From: Chloranthus sessilifolius
Lineage: Eukaryota > Streptophyta > Magnoliopsida > Chloranthales > Chloranthaceae
Direction of reading: 5' to 3'
Assembly: GCA_021018995.1 (NCBI GenBank)
Contig: CM037593.1
Coordinates: 43,971,810 to 44,035,809 of the forward strand
Length of the DNA: 64,000 bases
Shown: positions 55,148 through 64,000 of the stretch, piece by piece
Layout: every line of letters starts with the position of its first letter
Position numbering within the stretch: the stretch's first letter is position 1
Notes under the pieces: generated by a model
What the model was told of the DNA's origin: nothing
Database searches by the model: none
The model's input: the letters and a program-made list of their open reading frames with translations, nothing else
Translations under genes and position numbers: made by a program

Positions 55148-56910
55148 ATGTGTTAAGTATACTTTGCAGTTGGTAATAAAATGTGCAGCTTAATACGAAA
55201 TCCTTACTTTTTGGCCCAAAAGAGGGAAAATACAAGAAAAGATGACAGCTGAGCCAAAGCCTGATGGAACACCTTAGTATTGATCACCATGGTGACTCAC
55301 TGTTGCTAATCATCATTGACCAATCTAGCAGATGAATGAAGATTAGTTGAGAAGGGAGGAGACTATGACAGCAACAAGTGCAATGCACAAGAGCTGCAAA
55401 AGATGGACTTCGTAGAGTTGAGTAGCTTCCTCACAAATTTAAAGATGCAATGGAAGAGGCCCTCGCGGAGATAAGGCGCGTAATCACGAGGAAAGTTGTA
55501 AAGCCATCGCGAAGATCTCACAACTTAAAACACTCAGAATCTGCCCTCATGAAGCTCTCGCAAAGATCGAGCCCCAAAGCAACTGTGCACAGAACACTGT
55601 AACCTCATATGCACAAAGAACCAAAAGTCACCTCGCGGATTTTTTGCTTGGCCCTGCATGAGAGAGATTCCTAGAATTCCTCTTGCAGAGATCTCGCACA
55701 CCCTGGAGCCTTACAAGTTACTACACAAGCGCAGGAGCTCACCTGCGTGAGTACTTAGCGAGAAAGAGCTTCTGAAGCTCTACTACGTGGGAAATCATGG
55801 TGCTCCAAATTATCTCCGCGATAGCACTGCGATGTGAAGCAACTACATGATTCACTAAAAGTTCTACTGTGAGAATGAGCCCTTCCCATCAGCCAAAGCG
55901 AACTCCGCGAAGGCAAAGCAACTGCGCAAATGAGCTAAAAGTAAATCCCAGCCCCGTGAAGCACGAGCTCTCAACTTCTTAGATTTATTCAAGGACCTTT
56001 TGGGAATTTTCCAAGGCTAGGGCACACTTCTTGAGGTGCAAATTTTGAGGCACACGTCTCAAGGCATTCAAGGGTTGTAATAGTGCCATGTCTGCTAAAA
56101 AAATTAGGGTTAACCTCTTAAGAGCCAAGGCCGTTTTCAGAGAGTATATAAGTTGTACTTAGAGTTTATTATTTTCATTTTTCCTTCATCCTCTGCCGGT
56201 TGAGAGCTCTAGCAGCCTAGGGTTAGAGTTTGATCACCTCTGTTTTCCTATTTTTTTCTTCTCTCTGAACTCAATACTTGCTGGCTAATCCCCCTGTAAG
56301 TAGCTAGGTTTAGTTTTGTTTTAGTTTTATAATAGATTTTTGTATACATTGGGATCTTGGATGAGCAATTGTGTATGGGCTGCAGCCAGGAGATAGTTCA
56401 TTGTAAGTTTTGCTGTTATTAATGAACTGTTGTTTTAATGCTTAATCAAATCTATAGATCTTATGGTTTCTTTAGATGTCTATAGGATCCATGTATTTGA
56501 GACTAGCGCATTTATTTCTAGTAAGTCTTTTGTTAACCATCTGATTTCCCTTGGTTTGATAGACACATGGATCTATAGTGAGATCTACATAGCTCGGAGG
56601 CCTGCAAACCATGGTGGTTGCAACAATTTTCATATTCTTTCTCAGGCCTCTGTGGGATGGACAGACCAATGGGATACCCTGTGACCATTAAAGTTGATAG
56701 AGTATAGCCCTAAGGTTGTATCCATCCACATGTTTGAGAATGATTCTTCTCCCCTGCACATGAGCTTCTGGAGCCTTGTGAGGAGGTTTGTACAGTAGCT
56801 GGCTCCCCTCTGTTCTATCTAATTGATATCAGATGTTATATCTGATCTCTTGTAGTAATTGTAGCTTGAGGCTAAGTCATTGCAAGCTATTTGTAGCAAT
56901 GACCAAAGGT
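55148..56910 (+). repeat. D': partial Athila LTR of the D family
   Basis: It matches D's 5' LTR from position 23865 to about 25640, through the phrase array (55430-55975), TATA box (56145-56151) and one GTGACCATTAAAG motif, and then stops at F's LTR. It may be D's own 3' LTR or a separate insertion. F is inserted in it. Confidence 0.85.
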
Positions 56911-57149
56911 TGAGAACCGAAAATACCATTCTCCACCCTTTAACCTGGGCCTTGATAGACCCTTGAGAGAACTAAATAAGTGTTTTAAGTGCTTGTGTTA
57001 CCGCTAACAATAAAGATAGGCTTAACCATGAAAGCAGCCTAAAAGTGTCAAAAAGATGATAATCCATGTCGATCCAAAGGAAGAAAGAGAAGGGACAACC
57101 TCACTAGCTATTAAAATACCTGAACTGAAGAGGCAAAGACCTGGTCTCA

Positions 57150-57430
57150 ACCCAGAAAAGAAATGTGGAGCAATTCGAACAGAAAAATGCACTACAGAGT
57201 GCTTTTCGAAAAGAATCTAAATATTTCGAAAAGAACCTGAACTCTGCGAAAAGAACTAAAAGCTCTAGGCTTAGTTTTTGAAAAGCACCTGAACTCTTCG
57301 AAAGGATGATTGACCTATTCAAAAAGAAGAGAACTCCTTGCGAACAGAACCTGAACTTTGCGAAAAGAGCTTCAGGAGTTACAGTACCTTGCGAAAAGTC
57401 CCCTAAACTATGCGAAATGGTAGTCTGGAG
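57150..57430 (+). repeat. U3 phrase array, GCGAAAAG type (F)
   Basis: About ten copies of TGCGAAAAG or TTCGAAAAG, most joined to GAACCTGAACT. This wording differs from A, D and G but has the CGAA core and the U3 position. It ends about 350 bp before the TATA box. Confidence 0.75.
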
Positions 57431-57775
57431 AATCCTAGCTTTTGCAAGGGTAATTCAGTAATCTTTTTCACGTGTCCCAATACATTTAAAAAACTAGGGA
57501 CATTCCAGAAGATTCTAAGCATGAAGCGAAGGCATATTCCACCCCATGTGAGCACCCAGAGATGAAATCACTTGGCGGGAACTTCTAGAAGCTCTAACAG
57601 ATTTTCAAATTTCATAACAGAATTGATGCTTATGTCGCCTGATTGGCTGAACCAGATCGAGCAATTTTGATTGGCCAGAACAGATTTGGATCCTTGTGCT
57701 CGACTACCATTGGTTGATATAGATCTGAGCACTTCTGATTGGTCGATACGCATCTGAGCTAGACCTAGGGAAAAC

Positions 57776-57783
57776 TATAAATA
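57776..57783 (+). promoter_or_regulatory. TATA box of element F
   Basis: TATAAATA in GAAAACTATAAATAGATG. Confidence 0.68.
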
Positions 57784-58780
57784 GATGAACCATTTGCCCA
57801 ATTTGGGCATCCAGATTTTGAGTTTCATTCCTATTCCCCCATTTCCAAATCAGCTAGTTTGTCTGAAATCCCTGTAATAGCCTAACTTTTACTTGCAATT
57901 GAGAGTTGTGAGATACCTCTATAATTCAAAAGAGAGTTGTATTCAAGACTACAAATCTGAGAGTTGTTTAAGCTGTGCTCTGTAAATGTAATGGTGAATT
58001 TGAAAAGGTTGCTATAAACCATACATTCTCAATTGGATTTGTGTTAAGGGTTCCCTCTGATCTCCTTATTGCACTAGACTCCTTTAGATTTACTGTTTTT
58101 CATGCAATTTCCCTTGATTCATTAACCCTGTGGGAATTAGTGTTTGTAACCTAATCTCTCACAGCATTTGTAGTGATATTTCTTGTTCTAAATTAAGGGT
58201 TTAGATTAAAGACTATTGGATGGTCTGTGGCCATTGAAGTGGACACACCATAGCCATAAGCCTAAATCTAATCCTTGAGTTAGATTTATTTCTCTTACAT
58301 CTGTGCTTGTAGCCAGATGAAGATTGGATCACTTCTCATTTGATCTGCAGTCATTCTCATTGTGTTTCAAGGACCAAATCAAAGTTAGATATTATTTCTC
58401 CATTTTTATAAGTTTACATCAAAATTCCCCCAACTCAGATCTGGATCATTTAGTTTAACTTTTACTTTTATCATTTAGTTAATGTGACAAATTCAACCTC
58501 CCATCTTATGTGCTTTGTAGATAGGATAATAGGCCAGATCTGGTAGCTCAGATCTGGAGGTTTATCTTGCATTTTAAACAAATTCTCTGTGGACGATCTT
58601 TTACTCATTTACATTTAAAACTTGCTACAATTGGCCCTGATCTTGCAGGCTAATTCACTTCTCTCTGTGCTGATATTTCTTTACTTTTTTTTATATTCCA
58701 GATTCAGTATAACTTAGCAATTGCAAATTTGTTTTCAAAACACAAATAAATCATGCACACTTAGATCAACAACAAGTTTT

Positions 58781-58798
58781 TGGCGCTTGAATTTTAAA
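58781..58798 (+). other. Primer-binding-site position of element F
   Basis: AGTTTT followed by TGGCGC, exactly where A, B and D carry their tRNA-Asp-like site. The match to the family site is only partial. Confidence 0.5.
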
Positions 58799-58960
58799 AT
58801 AGGTAGACCTAAGTTTTCATTTTTATTTTTACATCAGTGCTAAACTATTCTATTGTTTATATCTGTGCAGTTATTCACATCCATTTTGAAGAAGGGAATC
58901 TACTTCAAAAGGTATTCTGAAGGTTTGCTGTGCATAATCTGATTCTCTGTTCTGTGTTGT

Positions 58961-60755
58961 ATGTTTGGAAGGAGGACTCTCAGCCCTGAGATTGTCCCTC
59001 TTAATTTAGAAGTTGAAAGGCTATTACGAACCAGACAAACAACACAAAATTCTGCTGAAACAGTTACTACGGGTGAAGAACCTCGACTTTTGAGGGATTA
59101 CTTTCCACCTGGTGCTTATAATTCTCCCTTTTGCATTCAATTTCCTACTGTTGAAGGAAATTATGAGATTAAATCATCGACTATCCAAATGCTTCCTTCC
59201 TTCCATGGGTTGAGTAAGGAAGATCCATACAAACATGTGGATGAATTCTTCTCTCTTTGCACCACATTCAACATAGTTGGACTTGGTCTAGAGGCAACCA
59301 AGCTTAGGCTCTTTCCTTTTTCATTAAAGGACAAAGCTAGAGCATGGTTGTCTATGTTAGCACCAAATAGTATCACTTCTTGGAATGATTTGCAGTGTCA
59401 ATTCTTAGCAAAATACTTCCCAATGTCTAAAACAAGCCAATTGAGATAAAGTATTATTTCCTTCTCACAAAACTCAACTGAAACTTTCCATGAAGCATGG
59501 GAAAGATTTAAGGAACTTTTAAGGCAATGTCCTCACATCAAATTCCCTGATGGCAGTTCGTTCAAAGCTTCTATCAAAGAATTGATCAAAAAGGCAAAAA
59601 TATGGTAGATGCTTCCTGTGGAGGCACTTACTTGCAAAAAACAGTTGAGGAAGTTTGGGACTTATTTGAAGTAATTGGTGAAAACTCAACTCAACAGGAA
59701 TCTCTGTCAAGAGATATTGAAAATCCTGCTAGGTTGAACAATCAGCAAACCACCAAAGGAAAGATTTATGAGGTGAATGAGTTGGAAAGAAAGATGGATA
59801 ATTTAACCACAAAGTTTGATAGATTGATGGACTCACTTAAAAATCCAATGGATGCAAGAGTAGAGGAGGCATGCCTGATATGCCAGTCCCCTACTCATTC
59901 ACTTGACCAATGTCCTGCTGCACCATAGTTCCCAGATCTAGTGGTGGAACAAGCTCATGCTGCCCAATCATTTGGACAGATGCAGTCAAATAAATATCCA
60001 TGGAGAGGGCACCCCAATTTGAGGTGGAGCCAGGGGAATTATCAATCACAACAAAGAAGAAGAACCAATGCCTTTCAAAAGCTTTCTTTATCAACAAAAT
60101 TTTTATGCCAAGCAAAATTTTCAGCAGCCCATTCCACAACAACTTGTACTGCAATCTACTCCAATTCAAATCCCTTCTAGGTCCCCTTCTTTTGAAGATC
60201 AAGTTCTAAATTCACTTCAGAATTTAAGATCTTTAACTCAGACTGTGAACTTTCACAGTTAGAGCATAAAGAAGATTGAAGAAACATTGGGTCAGCTTTC
60301 AAATACTTTGGCCAAAAGAGAGGAAGGAAAGTTACCCATCCAACCTTTGAACAATCCCAAAGGACAATTCATGGTTGGAGAGGCTTCTATTTCACATGAA
60401 GAAGTAAAAACTGTGACAACTTTGAGAAGTGGAAGAATTATAAATAACAAAGTGGGTACTGAAGAAGAAAAAAGTGAGGAAAATGATAAAGATATGCAGC
60501 AGGAGCAGCATAATGTTAGCAGTAGGGGTGCTGATGTACCTCCGAAAAATCAAAAAAATGAAAAAATAAAAAATCAAAAAGATTCTGATAATGCTTCTAA
60601 AGATGTAAATGAAGGACTAGTTCCTCATTTACCATTTCCTCATGCCATGAAATCTGTATCCCCTTTTGATAAAGGGAACACAAAAATAGATGAAACGATG
60701 AAGACTTTCAAGCAAGTCAAAATAAATCTACCTTTGCTTGAGGCAATCAAATAAA
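58961..60755 (+). mobile_element. Element F: gag region
   Basis: Starts at ATG 58961 (MFGRRTLSPEIVPLNLEVER). The capsid core is at 59160-59450 (IQMLPSFHGLSKEDPYKHVD, FSLKDKARAWLSMLAPNS, FLAKYFPMSKTSQ). A C-x2-C-x4-H-x4-C zinc knuckle (CLICQSPTHSLDQC) lies near 59870-59915. A charged C-terminal part ends near 60755. Gag forms the particle and binds RNA. Fossil with a few breaks. Confidence 0.9.
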
Positions 60756-60775
60756 TTGCAGCTTATGCAAAATTT

Positions 60776-61380
60776 TTGAAAGATGTTTGCACTCACAAAA
60801 GACAGTCTAGGATACAGTTATCCAAGAAGGTCTTTGCTGTGGAAAGAATTAATCAGGTGTTGTCTATTACCACACCTCCTAAACTTCAAGATCCTGGAAT
60901 CCCCACAATCCCTTGCATTATTGGGGAACATACCATTGAAAAGGCTTTATTAGATTTGGGTGCTAGTGTCAATCTACTTCCATATTCTGTATATGAGAAA
61001 CTAGGTTTGGGAGAACTAAAACCCACTCATGTGGTGTTACAACTAGCAGACAGATTTGAAAGAAAGCCAGTTGGGATGATTGAAGATGTATTGGTGGGAG
61101 TAGATAAATTTTTCTATCCTACTGATTTTCTAGTTTTGGACATGGAACCTACAAAAAGCAAAACTTCCATCCCTGTCATTTTGGGAAGGCCATTCCTAGC
61201 TACAGCAAATGCTTGCATTCAATGCAGGTCTGATATTATGGAAGTCTCTTTTGGAAATATGAAGGTGAAATTAAATGTTTATAATGCAGTCACACAGCCT
61301 CAATTCAGCTCTGAGGAATGTTTTCATGTTGATCTATTGGATGAATTGGTTGAGGGGACTTCAACAATTTTTGCAAGGTG
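60776..61380 (+). mobile_element. Element F: protease region
   Basis: CTHKRQSRIQLSKKVF leads to the protease core LLDLGASVNLLPYSVYEKLG (active-site DLGAS near 60955) and VLDMEPTKSKTSIPVILGRP. It matches A's 6060-6600 closely. Fossil. Confidence 0.9.
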
Positions 61381-61389
61381 AAGATTTAA

Positions 61390-61640
61390 CCACAGATTCT
61401 AAAGATGCTTGGGGAAATTCTGAGGAAGAAACAGTTTGTACCTCAAAGTCTGAGGAAGTAAATGTTGTGCAAGGAACTCATAATCAATCAACAAGTTTCT
61501 CTTCTTGGAAACCTGCTATTCTTCCCCTTCCACAAACAGCTAAGGTACCTTTGCTACCTTCTTTTCTAAGCCCACCTGATTTAGAACTGAAGCAGTTGCC
61601 AGAAAATTTGAAATATGTGTTTTTAGGAAACCATAAATCA
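61390..61640 (+). mobile_element. Element F: linker between protease and RT
   Basis: Acidic, then proline-rich (SSWKPAILPLPQTAKVPLLP). It is the counterpart of A's 6590-6870 linker and is typical of Athila. Confidence 0.7.
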
Positions 61641-62745
61641 TTGCCTGCGATTATTTCTTCCTCCCTCACAAAGGAGCAGGAGGAAGAGTTGTTGATTGTT
61701 TTGAAAGAACATAGAAAGGCAATTGGCTGGACTATTGCTGATTTGGGAGGAATCACCCAAATTGCTTGCATGCATAAAATCCATTTGGAAGAAGATGCAA
61801 AGCCTTCTAGGGAAATGCAAAGGAGGTTGAACCCTCATATGCAAGAAGTGGTTATGAAAGAGGTTGTTAAGTTGTTGGATGCAGGGGTCATTTACCCCAT
61901 TTCAGATTCAGCTTGGGTGGCACCTACACAGGTGGTACCCAAGAAATCTGGGATAATTGTTGTAACCTCAGATTCTGGTGAGCTTATGTCAACCAGACAA
62001 ACAACTGGGTGGAGGGTCTGTATTGATTACAGAAAATTAAATTCAATGACTAGAAAAGATCATTTCCCTCTCCCATTCATTGATCAGATTTTAGATAAGC
62101 TAGCAGGAAAAGCTTTTTACTACTTTCTTGATGGTTACTCTGGTTACAACCAGATTCCTGTGTACCCACAAGATCAGAAAAAGACAACATTCACTTGCCC
62201 TTTTGGCACTTTTGCCTATAGGAGAATGCCTTTTGGTCTTTGTAATGCTCCTGCTACCTTTCAAAGATGCATGTACTCCATTTTCTCTGATATGATTGAC
62301 CAATTTATGGAGATTTTTATGGATGATTTTTCAATCTATGGAGACAGTTTTTCCCAGTGTTTACATCATCTCAAATTGGTGTTACAGAGATGTGAAGAAA
62401 CCAATCTAGTTTTGAGCTGGGAGAAGAGCCATTTCATGGTCACCCAGGGCATTGTCCTTGGCCATGTTGTCTCCCACAGGGGCATTGAGCTAGACAGAGC
62501 AAAAATTGATTTAATTGCACATTTACCACCTCCCAAAACTATTAAACAGATCAGAAGTTTTTTGGAACATGCTGGATTTTACAGAAGGTTCATTAAGGAC
62601 TTCAGTAAAATAACCAAGCCTCTTTGTCATTTATTGTGCCAAGATGTCCCTTTTGTTTTCAATAATGAATGCATGAAGGCATTTGAATTCTTAAAAAACT
62701 GTTTGATTTCAGCTCCAATATTACAGATTATTCACTGCCTTTTGA
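61641..62745 (+). mobile_element. Element F: reverse transcriptase
   Basis: EQEEELLIVLKEHRKAIGWT opens the domain; HKIHLEEDAKPSREMQRR, WRVCIDYRKLNSMTRKDHF, FLDGYSGYNQIPVYPQDQ and RRMPFGLCNAPATFQR follow; the catalytic FMDDFSIYGD is near 62317-62346; then VLSWEKSHFMVTQG and GFYRRFIKDFSK. It is the clearest Athila RT in the window and served as my reference for A and B. Confidence 0.95.
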
Positions 62746-63150
62746 ACTGATGTGTGATGCATCAGATTATGCTTTGGGAGCTGTCCTTGGACAGAGAAAG
62801 GATAAGCTGCCTCATGTCATAGCTTATGCCAGTAGATCAATGATTGATGCACAACTCAATTACACAACAGCTGAGAAAGAACTGTTGGCAATTGTTTTTG
62901 CTTTAGAGAAATTCAAGTCATATGTCTTGGGGTCACAAATAGTGGTGTTCACTGACCACTCTGCCTTGAAATACCTTCTGTCTAAGAAGGACACCAAACC
63001 AAGATTAATCAGGTGGATCCTCCTATTACAGGAATTTGATTTACAGATCAAAGATAAAAAGGGTGTGGAGAATGTGGTGGCTGATCACCTGTCTAGAATT
63101 TTAACTACTGAGATTGATAGGTTGCCTATCAATGAATCTTCTCGATGAGC
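62746..63150 (+). mobile_element. Element F: RNase H
   Basis: [71 protein letters not shown]. Ty3/gypsy RNase H directly after RT. Fossil. Confidence 0.93.
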
Positions 63151-64000
63151 AACTTTTGCTATTAGTATACACACCCCTCGGTTTGCAAACATAGTCAACT
63201 TTTTGGCTACTAGAAGAATTCCTCAACATTGGAATAAAATGGATAAAGACCTTTTCTTCTGAAAGGTTAAACATTTCATTTGGGAAGATCCTTATCTGTT
63301 TAAGAGTTGTGCAGACCAAATAATAAGAAGATGTGTCCCTGAAGAAGAATTTCATAGCATACTTTCTATGTGTCATGAATAGGCCGGTGGAGGTCATTTT
63401 AGTGGAAACAAAACTGCTGCAAAGGTTTTGCAGTGTGGATTTTATTGGCCTACACTTTTCAAAGATGCTCTGCTGACCAGAAGTCTTGCCGAAGCGCGAA
63501 ATTGGGCAGCATTTCCAAGAGAAACCTAATGCCTTTACAGCCCATTTTGGTAGTTGAATTGTTTGATATTTGGGGGATAGACTTCATGGTCCCTTTCCTC
63601 CTTCCAATGGGTGTAATTTCATTTTAGTAGCTGTGGATTATGTATCCAAATGGGTTGAAGCCACAACCACTAAAACCAACGATCATAGAGTGGTTCTGAA
63701 ATTTTTAAACGATCACATTTTTTCTAGGTTTGGTTTTCCCAGAGCTATTATCAGTGATGGGGGAAGCCGTTTCTGTAATAAACATTTTGAAGCTTTATTA
63801 AAAAAATACTCTATGACTCATAGAGTAGCTACTCCACATCACCCACAAACAAGTGGACAAGTGGAGATTTCCAATAGAGAAATCAAACATATACTGAAAA
63901 AGACTGTGAAGAAGGACAGAAAGGATTGGTCCTTTAAGCTGAATGATGCATTGTGGGCCTATAGGACAGCCTATAAAACCCCAATTGGCATGTCCCCATT
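63151..64000 (+). mobile_element. Element F: integrase, continues past the window end
   Basis: A zinc-binding N-terminal part around 63300-63520, then a core with WGIDFM near 63572, [11 protein letters not shown] near 63745, and [17 protein letters not shown] near 63840-63890. The remainder is outside the window. Fossil with a few breaks. Confidence 0.88.

Larger units (their letters stand above)
56911..58774 (+). repeat. 5' LTR of element F
   Basis: About 1.86 kb from TGAGAACCGAAAATACC to ATCAACAACA. The left end resembles the other Athila LTR starts (ACCATTCTCCACCCTTTAACC). It contains a phrase array (57150-57430), a TATA box (57776-57783) and a GTGGCCATTGAAGTGGACAC motif near 58225. Confidence 0.85.
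56911..64000 (+). mobile_element. Element F: Athila-lineage LTR retrotransposon, runs off the window
   Basis: 5' LTR, primer-site position, gag, protease, RT, RNase H and most of integrase on the + strand. Protein motifs are the best preserved of the Athila copies here, with only a handful of breaks seen in the coding part. The 3' end and 3' LTR lie beyond the window, so no LTR-based age is possible. Confidence 0.92.

Noticed and set aside
1-64000. Host protein-coding gene, tRNA or rRNA gene
   Set aside because: Nearly every part is accounted for by retroelement sequence, and none of the remaining stretches shows a host-gene or structural-RNA signature by eye.

Overview
This window is nuclear plant DNA made almost entirely of nested LTR retrotransposons. 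I see no convincing host gene, rRNA, tRNA or CRISPR array. Two plant-specific Ty3/gypsy lineages are present. Athila-type elements have long LTRs, a gag starting M-F-x-R-R-T-L, an FMDDFSIYGD-type reverse transcriptase and a tRNA-Asp-like primer site. Giant Tat/Ogre-type elements have a second (archaeal-type) RNase H, a G-patch-like segment, a tRNA-Arg-like primer site and extra genes. These lineages place the window in a seed plant, probably an angiosperm; the species cannot be told.

Left half (1-23790). An old Tat element (C, + strand) survives as an integrase tail and 3' region at 20780-22458. Athila element B (minus strand) is inserted in C; its 5' LTR is at 18123-20779 and its body runs left through gag, protease and RT to the window start. 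Athila element A (+ strand, 1931-14371) sits inside B's reverse transcriptase, so B's coding region lies on both sides of A. A partial minus-strand Athila LTR (H, 22459-23790) is inserted in C's tail.

Right half (23791-64000). Athila element D (+ strand; LTR, primer site, gag) is inserted in H. D's gag abuts a partial Tat LTR (R1) and then a giant Tat/Ogre-type element, E (minus strand, 29464-55147, about 25.7 kb including a later insertion). E has both LTRs, primer site, polypurine tract, gag, protease, G-patch-like segment, RT, two RNase H domains and integrase, then about 9.6 kb of 3' region. That 3' region carries two antisense genes: one like the plant mobile domain (PMD) family with several candidate introns, the other resembling DUF7745. 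A solo Athila LTR (G) with a perfect 5-bp target duplication is inserted in E's gag leader. To the right are a partial D-type LTR (D') and Athila element F, inserted in D' and running off the window end.

Most interesting structure. Element E carries clusters of about 21-bp palindromes (core GCGTATATATTATATACGC) spaced 47 bp apart, in each LTR copy upstream of the TATA box and at three internal places, one directly before the TATA-like box of an antisense gene. Separately, each Athila family has a dense array of short CGAA-core phrases upstream of its LTR TATA box. The phrase differs by family but the position is the same, and element A repeats its own phrase array inside its 3' region before a second TATA-like box and a candidate extra ORF. 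Both lineages therefore look as if they reuse an LTR promoter module to drive extra genes.

All elements are treated as fossils: most are broken in several to many places. F and the antisense genes of E are the best preserved. LTR pairs compared by eye differ by roughly 7-10% (A) and about 5% (E), suggesting insertions within the last few million years at commonly used plant rates.
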